A DNA stretch of 32,740 nucleotides from positions 1 to 32,740 of the IMG/VR virus record IMGVR_UViG_3300010885_008217. One strand, 5' to 3'. Under the pieces are notes generated by a model. The model ran no database searches. It saw only the letters and a list, made by a program, of their open reading frames with translations, and was not told the DNA's origin. Shown here one piece after another: positions 22,207 to 30,368 of the stretch. The translations under genes were made by a program, and so were the position numbers. Each line of letters opens with the position of its first letter. The first letter of the stretch is position 1. The stretch comes from a virus.

Positions 22207-24172
22207 AGATATTGGGCAAGGTGATATCATGCAAGTTTCTTCACAAGAATTTGCAGATTCTCGCATTCCATTAATGGAAGAAAAGCGCGGCTACGATTAC
22301 ATACCATTTGGACCAACTAATAATTATCCTGATTATCTTTTATTCCTTTACAATAAGTCTGCAAAGCATAACGCTATCGTAAATGGTAAGTGTGTTTACA
22401 TTCTTGGTAATGGATTTACTTCTGAAGATGAACTTGGCAAAATATTTTTAAAGAAAGCAAACGAAAAGCAATCATGGGATGAGTTGATGAAGATGGCTTG
22501 CCTTGATATTGAGAACTTTGGCGGTTGCTATTTTCAAGTGATACCTAAGTTAATTGGTGGTTACAATTACTATCATATTGCTTATGATAAGATAAGGACC
22601 AACGAAAACAATACGCAATTTTACTACAAAAAGAAGTGGGAAAACAACTTAATCAAGCCTGAAAAGGTTTACCCAGCGTTCTCGGATGGCATCAGGGAAA
22701 CATCAATATTTTATTACAAAGAATATCGTTGCGGTAAATATCCTTACGCACTACCAACATGGGTGGCTGCTGCTAACTACATTGAATCTGATATCGAAGT
22801 AAGTAAGCATACGTTAACTAACGCTAAAACTGGATTCAGCGCATCAAAGTTTATAAATTTCTACAACGGAGAACCAACGGATGAACGCAAGAAGGCATCC
22901 ATCGTGGCAAGGCTCGAGAATGCTGCTACTGGCGCAGAAGGTAAGAAGTTGTTAATTGCATTTAACAACGATCCTGCAAAGAAGCCAACCATTGATGATC
23001 TTGGAACTTCGGATTTAACAAACGAGAATTTCAACCAGGTTGATAATCTTATCACCAATAACATCATAACTGGGCATCAGGTTACTAACGGGATGTTATT
23101 TGCCATTCAACAAGAAGGCAAGCTAGGTGGTGCAACTGAGTTGAAAACTGCTTACGAGATATTTAAAAACACTTACGTTAATTACAAGCAGAAAAACCTT
23201 GAGAATCTTGTAAGATACTTTAGTAAGATTGCTGGTATTGATGCTGAGTACAAAATTAAAGATGTTGTCCCAGTAGGAATTGAACTCAATCCTTTAGACT
23301 TTAAAGAACTTCTTCCTCGTGCTTGGGTGCTTGAAAAGTTGGGCATTGATGCTGCTAAGTATGAACCACAAGCACAAGAACTGCAAGCAGTTACAAATAA
23401 TGATGCACTTGCTAACATATCAGGCAGGCAGCAACAAAACTTGATGCGAATAGTAAGGTTATTTTCACAAGGTAAATTAACTAAGAATCAAGCTACAATA
23501 CAACTGCAAGCATACGGATTTACTCAGGACCAAATTAATATGTACTTGGGAGTTGATGAACAATTTAGCGCAGATGATGACGATGAGTATTTGGCATCAC
23601 TATTTGCTGAGTGCGGTTATGATAAAGATGAATTTGAAATCATAAGTTCTAAGCCATACGATGGCTCTGATGATGAAGAATTTGTGGTACATGAATCTTT
23701 TGCAGATTTTACGGATCGCGAATTGCAAATTATGGAGTTGTTAAAGAAACAACCTGATCTTGATAATAAGCAGATTGGAGAGGGTTTAAATATTGAAACA
23801 TACATTGTAGCAGACATCATTGAGAAGTTAACTAGAAGGGGTGTAATTGAGTCAGTTGACAATATACGCAAGGTTACTGAGCGACTACCTAAAACGCAGT
23901 TGCCTGAAATCAAAGTTGTTTATACTTACGAGAAGCGCGCTATTGCTGATGGTCCTATAATATTACCAACATCACGCAAGTTTTGTGTTAGGTTAGTTGC
24001 ATTAAGTGAAGGTGGCAAAGTATGGAGCATTAAAAACATTCAAGATATTTCTCAACGTGTTGGCTATTCAGTATTTAAGCGTTGCGGTGGTTTTTGGAAC
24101 AATAACGGAGTGATAGAATATCAATGCAGACATGAATGGCGCAAGCATGTTGTAATAAAAAAAACTAAATAA
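22169..24172 (+). CDS. Portal-like protein with C-terminal HTH and Cys/His domains
   Basis: The protein has 667 residues. The N-terminal RGYDYIPFGPTNNYPDYLLF (40-59) and SAKHNAIVNGKCVYILGNGF, together with the downstream helical, hub-like region, match Bacteroidota phage portal proteins. After about residue 500 it carries a winged-helix-like segment (DRELQIMELLKKQPDLDNKQ, then ETYIVADIIEKLTRRGVIES). At the end lies a domain with SRKFCVRLVAL and QCRHEW, a Cys/His pattern also seen at the end of phage structural and Mu F-like proteins. The start at 22169 overlaps the previous gene by 38 bases; ATG 22229 is the alternative. The portal forms the DNA gate of the head. The two extra domains are unusual. 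Confidence 0.65.
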   Translation: MRQQLRIKATEVKDIGQGDIMQVSSQEFADSRIPLMEEKRGYDYIPFGPTNNYPDYLLFLYNKSAKHNAIVNGKCVYILGNGFTSEDELGKIFLKKANEKQSWDELMKMACLDIENFGGCYFQVIPKLIGGYNYYHIAYDKIRTNENNTQFYYKKKWENNLIKPEKVYPAFSDGIRETSIFYYKEYRCGKYPYALPTWVAAANYIESDIEVSKHTLTNAKTGFSASKFINFYNGEPTDERKKASIVARLENAATGAEGKKLLIAFNNDPAKKPTIDDLGTSDLTNENFNQVDNLITNNIITGHQVTNGMLFAIQQEGKLGGATELKTAYEIFKNTYVNYKQKNLENLVRYFSKIAGIDAEYKIKDVVPVGIELNPLDFKELLPRAWVLEKLGIDAAKYEPQAQELQAVTNNDALANISGRQQQNLMRIVRLFSQGKLTKNQATIQLQAYGFTQDQINMYLGVDEQFSADDDDEYLASLFAECGYDKDEFEIISSKPYDGSDDEEFVVHESFADFTDRELQIMELLKKQPDLDNKQIGEGLNIETYIVADIIEKLTRRGVIESVDNIRKVTERLPKTQLPEIKVVYTYEKRAIADGPIILPTSRKFCVRLVALSEGGKVWSIKNIQDISQRVGYSVFKRCGGFWNNNGVIEYQCRHEWRKHVVIKKTK

Positions 24173-24771
24173 TGGCAACAGTAACATACATACTTCTTCC
24201 ATCAGTTATTAAAGAGCGCATGTCTTTGCATGATAACGTTGATGATAAACTGATTTATCCTGAGATCAAAGCAGTTCAGGACCTTTACATCATGCCATTG
24301 CTAGGATCAACTTTGTTTAACAAGATACTTAATGATATTGCAGCTGGTACACTTGCAGGCAATTACAAAACGTTAGTTGATGATTACCTGGTGATGGCAG
24401 TTTGTAACTATGTAATGAGTGAACTTCCTGAAGGACTTAATTATCAATATTGGAATAAAGGTGTTTCTCAGAAAACAGTTGATAACGCAACGCAGCCAAG
24501 CATGAGTGATATGTATTCGATAGTTGCTAAGTACAAGAATCGTGCAGAGCATTATTCTAAGCGTGCAAGAATGTATCTTATTCAGAATGGTAATGCGATG
24601 TTCCCTGAATACTATTATTTTGTAGCTGGTGTTGATACTGTTTATCCTGATAGGACTTCGTTTACATCGCCAATTTATTTAGGTAATGAAGTTGAGAAGC
24701 CTCGTGATGATTATTCTTTAAACAATGCACCACCAGCAGGATATAATAGTAATGATCCGTTTTATATATGA
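24172..24771 (+). CDS. Head-completion/connector protein
   Basis: The protein has 199 residues. MATVTYILLPSVIKERMSLH, then LIYPEIKAVQDLYIMPLLGS, is a recognisable opening of Bacteroidota phage head-completion proteins (DUF6712-like by memory). It is mostly helical with a tyrosine-rich C-terminus. It starts one base inside the portal stop (TAATG). Its position after the portal gene fits an adaptor that binds the portal ring. Confidence 0.65.
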   Translation: MATVTYILLPSVIKERMSLHDNVDDKLIYPEIKAVQDLYIMPLLGSTLFNKILNDIAAGTLAGNYKTLVDDYLVMAVCNYVMSELPEGLNYQYWNKGVSQKTVDNATQPSMSDMYSIVAKYKNRAEHYSKRARMYLIQNGNAMFPEYYYFVAGVDTVYPDRTSFTSPIYLGNEVEKPRDDYSLNNAPPAGYNSNDPFYI

Positions 24772-24887
24772 GTAAGAAAATTAATAAAAAGAATCTCGAT
24801 AAGTTAAAAATATATTTCGCAAAAATTGACACTAAAACAAATCATAGCAAGATTAGAGGAGCTAGCACTAAGCCATCGACAAGTTAA
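24768..24887 (+). CDS. Possible 39-residue basic protein overlapping the next gene
   Basis: An ATG overlapping the previous stop (ATGA) opens a 39-codon frame, MSKKINKKNLDKLKIYFAKI onward, that ends inside the following gene. The product is lysine-rich. It may be a real micro-protein, or the ATG may lead to the duplicated neck protein by a +1 shift near 24820, because that gene has no ATG of its own. Chance is also possible. Confidence 0.35.
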   Translation: MSKKINKKNLDKLKIYFAKIDTKTNHSKIRGASTKPSTS

Positions 24888-25824
24888 TCACTTCTTCGTT
24901 GGTGGTGCTGATGAGTTCTTGGATGATAGTGATGTCATCTACCCTGCTATATTTGCAGAACTCAAAGAAGAAAACACGATTTCGTTAACGAATCGCGTTA
25001 CAAATTATAATTTTACTTTTTATTTTTTAGACTTACTTGACATTTCAGATAACGCATTGCAGAATCAATGGGAAGTTTCTTCAGATGTTTCATCCATTGC
25101 ACAAGATTATCTTGCCTTACTTTACGATACAACTTACACGGATTGGGAAGTAGGCAATAGTTACAACTTTGAAATCAAAAAATACCAACTTCAGGACCTT
25201 TGCGCTGGTATAAAAGTTGATGTAACTATCGGCAGTAAATTCGATGCAAATAGATGCCAAGTCCCTACTGATTACACGTTTACTGATTATGTAAATAGTA
25301 CATTAACGTTAAAGCAAGTCATCACTAGGTTGCAAGCACTTGCAGAATCTCATGCGCAACTTAATCACTATTTCTTAGGTGATTTTGATGAGTTCTTAGA
25401 TAACGAAGATGTAATTTATCCAGCATGCTTTGCAGAGATCAACCGAAACGGAAATATTGCCTTAACTGATAGACTAGCAAAGTATCAATTTACTTTTTAC
25501 TTTTTTGATTTGCTTGATATTGCTAACAATAGTTTGCAGAATGAATGGGAAGTTAAATCAGATATGTCAAGTGTTGCGCAGGACTTTGTCGCAATGTTGA
25601 ACTACAATGGCTTTGCATGGGTGCTAAATACTGAGTATGCAATGCAGATTAGTGATTACCAACTACAAGACCTTACGGCTGGTGTTTCAGTAACTGTTGA
25701 AATCGGGTTGAGGTTCGATGCGAATAAATGTCAAGTACCAGTATCAGATGGTAACTTCTTGCTTTGGGATGATGGACAGTATTTCTTAATTAACAACACC
25801 GACAAATTAATTTATGCCGAATAA
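24826..25824 (+). CDS. Neck/tail-completion protein made of two tandem copies of one domain
   Basis: The protein has 332 residues if translation starts at TTG 24826; no in-frame ATG exists before the first conserved residues. Residues about 2-152 and 161-311 are repeats. Each begins TLKQ(I/V)I(A/T)RL, then (H/Q)-x-(V/L)NH(F/Y)F-(V/L)G, DEFLD, DVIYPA, FTFYF-x-DLLDI, LQN-x-WEV, YQLQDL, and ends FDAN(R/K)CQVP. The repeat is the style of a single-domain head-tail joining protein in Bacteroidota phages, so this is an internal duplication. Ring assembly from a two-domain subunit would halve the number of chains. It overlaps the fibre gene by 11 bases. Confidence 0.65.
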   Translation: MTLKQIIARLEELALSHRQVNHFFVGGADEFLDDSDVIYPAIFAELKEENTISLTNRVTNYNFTFYFLDLLDISDNALQNQWEVSSDVSSIAQDYLALLYDTTYTDWEVGNSYNFEIKKYQLQDLCAGIKVDVTIGSKFDANRCQVPTDYTFTDYVNSTLTLKQVITRLQALAESHAQLNHYFLGDFDEFLDNEDVIYPACFAEINRNGNIALTDRLAKYQFTFYFFDLLDIANNSLQNEWEVKSDMSSVAQDFVAMLNYNGFAWVLNTEYAMQISDYQLQDLTAGVSVTVEIGLRFDANKCQVPVSDGNFLLWDDGQYFLINNTDKLIYAE

Positions 25825-27907
25825 GAAAATAAACCAGTTAGATGTCAAGGTCGCAGTATCAACTGATTTGATGCTTGTTGGTGATCCAACTTCAGGTACT
25901 TCCTTTAAGTCAACTTTAGCGACATTGCCATTAGTACCAACATCAAGGACAATAACTATCAATGGAGTAAGTCAAGACCTTTCCGCAAATAGAACTTACA
26001 CAATAGATGCTTTACCATCTCAAACGGGTAATAGTGGTAAGTACCTTACTACAAATGGAACAGTAGCGAGTTGGGGAGTGATTAACCTTAGTGGATATGT
26101 ACCTTATACGGGTGCAACGGGTGCAGTGAATTTAGGTGCTTTTGATTTAACTGTTAACACACTTACAATAGGAAAAGGAAATAGTGCATTAAGTAATAAT
26201 ACTGCATTAGGTTATCAAGCATTATTTCACGTTACTACGGGTAATTTTAATACTGCGGGTGGTTATCAATCACTTCACAATATTACTACGGGGCAATATA
26301 ACACTGCTTTAGGACAATCAAGTATGTTTACTGCAACAAGTGCTGCACAAAATGTTGCAATCGGTTTAAATGCTTTGCTTTACACTACAAGTGGTGGTTC
26401 AAATGTAGTGATGGGAGTTGATGGATTGCAGCATAACACTACGGGAGCATCAAACGTGGCTCTTGGTTATAATGCAGGAAGTCATATAACTGGTGGTTCA
26501 ACTCCTAACACAACAAGCGGAACATCTATCTACATTGGTAGAGATACAAGGGCTGCTGCTGATGGGCAAAGCAATCAGATAGTGATAGGACATGGTGCTA
26601 CGGGTAATGGTAGCAATACTGCTACAATAGGCAATAGTTCAATAACTGCTAATTACTTTACGGGCAGTATTAATGGTGGTTCATTTGTCAAAAGTGGTGG
26701 TACATCATCTCAGTTTCTTAAAGCAGATGGAAGTGTGGATTCTACAACCTATGCAACAAGTAATATCTATACTGCTGATGGTACATTAACAAGTGCAAGG
26801 ACATTAACAAGTGGTGGATTTCCTTTAACTTTTACGGGTAGCAATATGGCTGCAACTGCAATTGCAAGAGGATTGAATTTAACGCATACATTAGTTGCTG
26901 CTGCAAATAGTGATGTCTTAGTTGGATTAGATATTAACCCAACATTCACAAATGGTGCGTTTACGGGAGTAAATAATTATGGATTAAGGGTTATTAATAG
27001 TCAAGCATTTTTTGGTGGATTGGGTGGAATAGCGATGTTCATAGAAAGTAACTCTGCAATAAGAGGAAATGCAACAAGTGGTGGTACTATTTATTTTGAT
27101 GCTTCAAGAGATACAACTGGAACTTTGAACTTTAGAGGAACTACATTAGTTTTTCCAGGTGGTAGCATGACAACAAGTGATTTTAATATTACTTCAATAT
27201 CAAGTCTTTTTGCAAGTCAATCACTTATTCTAAGAAATGCAGGAGTATCAAGTTTTAGATTAAACAACACTACATCAGCAACAACATGGTATTTTGAAAG
27301 TTACAGAAACGCACCATCGGGTTCATTAGAAATAACTAATAGTTTAACTAATGCAGGGTTGACTATGTTTAGCACAAGAAATGTAGGCATAAACACAAAT
27401 ACTGATGCAGGTTTTAAACTTGATGTCAATGGAACTGCGAGGGTGAGTGGAGCATTAAAATTATTTAGTGGGGTTACTAGTCCAACTTTAAACTACCCAT
27501 TAAATGCTTATGCCTCAAGTGGAGGTATAGCATCTTTTGAATATGCTACAAATGGATTTTTGCAATTTGTTAGAGCAGGTGTAAGTGCAGGTATTATAAG
27601 ATTAAGCAATGCTGAAACTTATGATATAACCTTTAATGCTGGAGCTTTTGGTTCAACTTTAGGAATAGCAATAAGACCTGCAAACATTGGTGGAGTTAAA
27701 ATAGGAGGAGACAACACAACTATAGTACACGAAAATAGTGCTATTTTGAATGTAGAATCCACTACCAAAGGATTTCTTCCTCCAAGAATGACAAACGCAC
27801 AAAGAACTGCAATAAGTTCTCCTGCGGTTGGACTGATTGTTTATTGTACTGATGCAGTTGAGGGACTATACATATATAAATCTATGGGATGGACATTCGT
27901 AATATAA
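25814..27907 (+). CDS. Tail fibre/adhesin with YadA-head-like repeats
   Basis: The protein has 697 residues. The N-terminal NKKINQLDVKVAVSTDLMLV resembles virion-attachment ends of fibres. Residues about 129-228 hold five to six 16-17-residue repeats of the type (N/T)TALGYQAL...TTG, resembling trimeric-adhesin (Hep/Hag, YadA head) units that form beta-rolls. A long G/S/T/N-rich region follows. The C-terminal STTKGFLPPRMTNAQRTAI and LIVYCTDAVEGLYIYK form a module frequent at the ends of Bacteroidota phage fibres, probably a trimerisation or host-binding tip. It probably recognises the host surface. It overlaps the preceding gene by 11 bases. Confidence 0.75.
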   Translation: MPNKKINQLDVKVAVSTDLMLVGDPTSGTSFKSTLATLPLVPTSRTITINGVSQDLSANRTYTIDALPSQTGNSGKYLTTNGTVASWGVINLSGYVPYTGATGAVNLGAFDLTVNTLTIGKGNSALSNNTALGYQALFHVTTGNFNTAGGYQSLHNITTGQYNTALGQSSMFTATSAAQNVAIGLNALLYTTSGGSNVVMGVDGLQHNTTGASNVALGYNAGSHITGGSTPNTTSGTSIYIGRDTRAAADGQSNQIVIGHGATGNGSNTATIGNSSITANYFTGSINGGSFVKSGGTSSQFLKADGSVDSTTYATSNIYTADGTLTSARTLTSGGFPLTFTGSNMAATAIARGLNLTHTLVAAANSDVLVGLDINPTFTNGAFTGVNNYGLRVINSQAFFGGLGGIAMFIESNSAIRGNATSGGTIYFDASRDTTGTLNFRGTTLVFPGGSMTTSDFNITSISSLFASQSLILRNAGVSSFRLNNTTSATTWYFESYRNAPSGSLEITNSLTNAGLTMFSTRNVGINTNTDAGFKLDVNGTARVSGALKLFSGVTSPTLNYPLNAYASSGGIASFEYATNGFLQFVRAGVSAGIIRLSNAETYDITFNAGAFGSTLGIAIRPANIGGVKIGGDNTTIVHENSAILNVESTTKGFLPPRMTNAQRTAISSPAVGLIVYCTDAVEGLYIYKSMGWTFVI
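26198..26497 (+). repeat. Protein-level repeats in the tail fibre gene
   Basis: About six imperfect units of 48-51 bases encode (N)-x-A-x-G-(Y/Q/L/V) followed by a (T/S)-(T/S)-G turn. Recurrent ACTACGGG strings mark several turns. The diverged copies would allow recombination to change fibre length. Confidence 0.5.
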
Positions 27908-27917
27908 AACAATTAAT

Positions 27918-28199
27918 ATGAAACAAATACAACCAGTTCAAATTTGGACAAACGGAATTTTAAAGACTGCTGAATTTTTGCAAGTAACGGGCATCAATGA
28001 CAACTACGAATCATCTGCTACAAACTATTGGGCATTGTTTACTAAGGTTGATGAATCAGCAGGTAAGCAAATAGCTCAAGGAAATTTAACAATTAATGGG
28101 GCTGACTACATAGAGTGGGGAGATGTCCCCGCCATGAGTGTAAATGCTTGGATTTACGATTGGACTGCGGAACAAATAAATGTTGTAATTTTACCTTAA
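27918..28199 (+). CDS. Small protein following the tail fibre
   Basis: The protein has 93 residues, starts MKQIQPVQIWTNGILKTAEF and contains WALFTKVDESAGKQIAQGN (about 38-56), with strand-rich aromatic segments. Proteins of this style often follow fibre genes in Bacteroidota phages and may be fibre or tail tip components. Function not shown. Confidence 0.65.
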   Translation: MKQIQPVQIWTNGILKTAEFLQVTGINDNYESSATNYWALFTKVDESAGKQIAQGNLTINGADYIEWGDVPAMSVNAWIYDWTAEQINVVILP

Positions 28200-28210
28200 A
28201 ATATAATTTT

Positions 28211-28351
28211 ATGACTTTAACTGAACTCAAAGCACAAGCGTATGACATTCTTGCTCAAATTGAATTTCTACAAAAGAAGTTGCAAGAAACTAATCAAGCA
28301 ATAGGAGAAAAAATAAAAGAAGAATCTAAAACACAAGATGTAGATGGATAA
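28211..28351 (+). CDS. Small coiled-coil protein at the start of the lysis cluster
   Basis: The 46-residue product from ATG 28211 begins MTLTELKAQAYDILAQIEFL and continues as a K/E/Q-rich helix. It overlaps the next gene by 8 bases. A longer frame upstream belongs to the wrong reading of the preceding gene. Function unknown; a small coiled-coil partner for the lysis or tail proteins is possible. Confidence 0.6.
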   Translation: MTLTELKAQAYDILAQIEFLQKKLQETNQAIGEKIKEESKTQDVDG

Positions 28352-28559
28352 CATACAATTCATACTTGATAGGCTTGAAGCCATTGACAAGAAGTTTGAT
28401 GATAAACTTGATGCTATCCTAATCCAAACAACAAGAACAAATGGTCGTGTAAGCAGTCTTGAAGATTGGCGAAAGCACATCTACAAGGTTGTATGGTCTA
28501 TCATTGGAGTTGTTGCTACTATTATCGGATTCTATATAGAAAAACAAATAAACAAATAA
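28344..28559 (+). CDS. XhlA-like coiled-coil/membrane protein
   Basis: The protein has 71 residues. An N-terminal coiled coil (NIQFILDRLEAIDKKFDDKL) is followed by a basic stretch and one C-terminal membrane segment (VVWSIIGVVATIIGFYI, about 49-65) ending KQINK. This matches haemolysin XhlA-type phage proteins that work with a holin. It lies between a small coiled-coil gene and the holin candidate. Role inferred from layout. Confidence 0.55.
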   Translation: MDNIQFILDRLEAIDKKFDDKLDAILIQTTRTNGRVSSLEDWRKHIYKVVWSIIGVVATIIGFYIEKQINK

Positions 28560-28560
28560 T

Positions 28561-28794
28561 ATGAATTTATCAGCGTTATTTAAATTGAATCTAAGGGATG
28601 CGTTAAATGGTTTCCTAATAGCTTTTCTTACTGCATTTCTATCAGCAGTTGTTAGTGGTTTAAATTCTGGAGTATTTCCTGCATTAGCAGACTTTAAAGC
28701 ATTTGCAATGATAGGTATTACGGCAGGAGTTTCTTACATTACTAAGAACTTATTCACAAACAATGTTGGACAATTACTTAAAAAGGATGCGTAA
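28561..28794 (+). CDS. Candidate holin
   Basis: The protein has 77 residues with two hydrophobic segments, at about 15-35 (ALNGFLIAFLTAFLSAVVSG) and 45-63 (FKAFAMIGITAGVSYITKN), and a charged tail ending LLKKDA. Size, two membrane spans, and position before a spanin-like gene and an endolysin suit a holin, which permeabilises the inner membrane to time lysis. Other small membrane proteins in this cluster could be the holin instead. It overlaps the next gene by 8 bases. Confidence 0.55.
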   Translation: MNLSALFKLNLRDALNGFLIAFLTAFLSAVVSGLNSGVFPALADFKAFAMIGITAGVSYITKNLFTNNVGQLLKKDA

Positions 28795-29227
28795 GTTATT
28801 ACTCATAATTGTTTTGTTCGGCTGCAATCCGGTCAAGCAAGTATTAAATGATAAATCTAAACTTGACAAGGTAGCAGAAGAAGTTATAAGACAAGGTTAT
28901 TGTGCAAACGATACTTTGGTAATTGTAAAAAGTGATACCATTGTAAAAGTTGATTCTTTGATAGAAATCAGTAGTGATACTACCATTATCAATGATACTG
29001 CATACATAACCTTGTTTAATAATAGAAACTTTTATAAAACTATTACAATTCACGATACTTTGCGTAGTGTAATAGTTGATAATGCTCGTGTGAATCAATT
29101 ACAAGCCGATATAAGCAAGATAACTAAAGAGTCAGAAGAACATAAGCAGAACGCAACACATCGTTTATATTGGTTTATAATTGCTTGTGCAATCATTTTA
29201 TTTTTAATCTTATATAAAATTAGATAA
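28787..29227 (+). CDS. Lipoprotein with C-terminal membrane anchor, candidate unimolecular spanin
   Basis: Counted from ATG 28787 the protein has 146 residues. It starts MRKLLLIIVLFGCNPVKQ: a short signal with lipobox LFGC, Cys13 being the predicted lipidation site. A long periplasmic region follows, strand-rich in the middle (SDTTIINDTAYITLFNN) with a coiled-coil end (VNQLQADISKITKESEEHKQ). A C-terminal membrane segment (RLYWFIIACAIILFLILYK) closes it. A lipidated N-terminus and an inner-membrane C-terminus are the plan of unimolecular spanins such as T1 gp11, which fuse inner and outer membranes in Gram-negative lysis. It sits between the candidate holin and the endolysin. An upstream start at 28763 would hide the signal peptide. 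Confidence 0.6.
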   Translation: MRKLLLIIVLFGCNPVKQVLNDKSKLDKVAEEVIRQGYCANDTLVIVKSDTIVKVDSLIEISSDTTIINDTAYITLFNNRNFYKTITIHDTLRSVIVDNARVNQLQADISKITKESEEHKQNATHRLYWFIIACAIILFLILYKIR

Positions 29228-29532
29228 TGAAAAAATTAAGAGAATTAGGAATTATTCCTGCAATCGGATTTTTACTTGCAACACTTGGGCAGATTGGTTT
29301 TTGGAGATGGAAAGTAGATTTGATTTTAAATGGTTACAAATATTTACCATTTGCAGTTGCACCATTGTTTGCATTCTTAGGTGCTTGGTTAATGGTTGGT
29401 AAGGTTTCATTTAGTTATTGGAAAGAATCAGACAACAACGGAAATTCTGCTTACAATGTGTTTTTAGCAGTTGGATTATTATTGTTGATACTTAGCTTAG
29501 GTGTTGCGTTTGAGGCAGTTAGTGAAGCATGA
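29227..29532 (+). CDS. Three-span membrane protein of the lysis cluster
   Basis: The protein has 101 residues with hydrophobic segments at about 8-26, 39-58 and 75-98 separated by charged loops. It starts at the last base of the previous stop (TAATG) and is joined by ATGA to the next gene. It may assist or replace the holin. Function unknown. Confidence 0.6.
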   Translation: MKKLRELGIIPAIGFLLATLGQIGFWRWKVDLILNGYKYLPFAVAPLFAFLGAWLMVGKVSFSYWKESDNNGNSAYNVFLAVGLLLLILSLGVAFEAVSEA

Positions 29533-29870
29533 TTTTAACGCTATACATATTAGTTAACATAGTGTTGGCGAAAATAGATGCGTACAAGATTAAGCATAAC
29601 AAACGGATTAGGCATGGGATAAATGCTTTAATTTATTGCGTATTGATTGCACCAACATTCTTTATTAGTTGGCATTACCCTATTGCTATGTTGGCACTAA
29701 GAAGAATTGTGTTTGATACTTCGTTGAACTTGTTTAGAGGTTTACCATTTGATTATATTAGTTCAACAACCACAAGCATTATAGATAGAATAAGTTATGA
29801 GTTCCAAAAGCAATACGGATATTTTGCTTATTATACGATTTTTGTTATCATTATAATATTGTGCTTATGA
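29529..29870 (+). CDS. Membrane protein of the lysis cluster
   Basis: The protein has 113 residues. Hydrophobic segments are at 1-14, about 30-56 (perhaps two passes) and 97-113 (YYTIFVIIIILCL at the very end). A basic stretch (YKIKHNKRIRHG) follows the first. ATGA overlaps connect it to the genes on both sides, including the endolysin. Function unknown. Confidence 0.6.
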   Translation: MILTLYILVNIVLAKIDAYKIKHNKRIRHGINALIYCVLIAPTFFISWHYPIAMLALRRIVFDTSLNLFRGLPFDYISSTTTSIIDRISYEFQKQYGYFAYYTIFVIIIILCL

Positions 29871-30340
29871 AAGACCATGTTACCTTAGATCGCATTAAAT
29901 TAATTCATCCAAAATTGCGTGAGGAAGTGATGGAGATTTACGATGAGATATGCGAAGCATTAAAAGGTCGGGCAATATGTAGATTCACTTACACACTAAG
30001 AACTTTTGCCGAGCAAGATTTATTGTTCAAGAAAGTACCAAAGGTAACTAATGCAAAGGGTGGCATGTCTTATCACAACTACGGATTAGCAATAGACATT
30101 GTTTTAATTATTGGTGGAGTGGCTGCATCGTGGGATATTAAAAAAGACTTTGATGGTGATGGCAAAGCTGACTGGATGGAAGTAGTAGCAATATTTAAGT
30201 CATTCGGTTGGGAGTGGGGCGGTGATTGGAAGTTCTACGATGCTCCTCACTTTCAAAAGTCATTAGGGTATAGTGTTAAACAGTTGCTAGCATTGCACCA
30301 AAGTGGTAATGTAGATAAACATGGCTATGTAAAGATATAA
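29867..30340 (+). CDS. Endolysin, M15-type L-alanyl-D-glutamate peptidase
   Basis: The protein has 157 residues counted from ATG 29867, which overlaps the previous stop (ATGA). Zinc-binding motif 1 is SYHNYGLAIDI (S-x-H-x-x-G-x-A-x-D) and motif 2 is APHFQ, with GWEWGGDWKFYD before it. This is the layout of VanY/M15 phage endolysins that cut the peptide cross-links of peptidoglycan. An acidic DFDGDGKADW insert resembles a metal-binding loop. Its stop is followed directly by an A-run and the shared hairpin with the converging operon. Confidence 0.88.
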   Translation: MKDHVTLDRIKLIHPKLREEVMEIYDEICEALKGRAICRFTYTLRTFAEQDLLFKKVPKVTNAKGGMSYHNYGLAIDIVLIIGGVAASWDIKKDFDGDGKADWMEVVAIFKSFGWEWGGDWKFYDAPHFQKSLGYSVKQLLALHQSGNVDKHGYVKI

Positions 30341-30368
30341 AAAAAGCCAGTAGTTATTTACTACTGGC
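30339..30368 (-). terminator. Terminator between converging operons
   Basis: GCCAGTAG (30346-30353) pairs perfectly with CTACTGGC (30361-30368) around a 7-base loop. Seven As at 30339-30345 become a U-run when read leftward. It terminates the minus-strand operon and also contains the HTH gene's stop codon in its loop. There is no T-run on the plus side, but the stem could still slow rightward transcription. Confidence 0.75.

Noticed and set aside
25814-27907. Diversity-generating retroelement target in the tail fibre
   Set aside because: No reverse transcriptase gene or adenine-variable template repeat was found.
28115-28210. Longer start for the small coiled-coil gene
   Set aside because: The upstream extension is cysteine-rich and reads another gene out of frame; ATG 28211 gives a clean helical protein.
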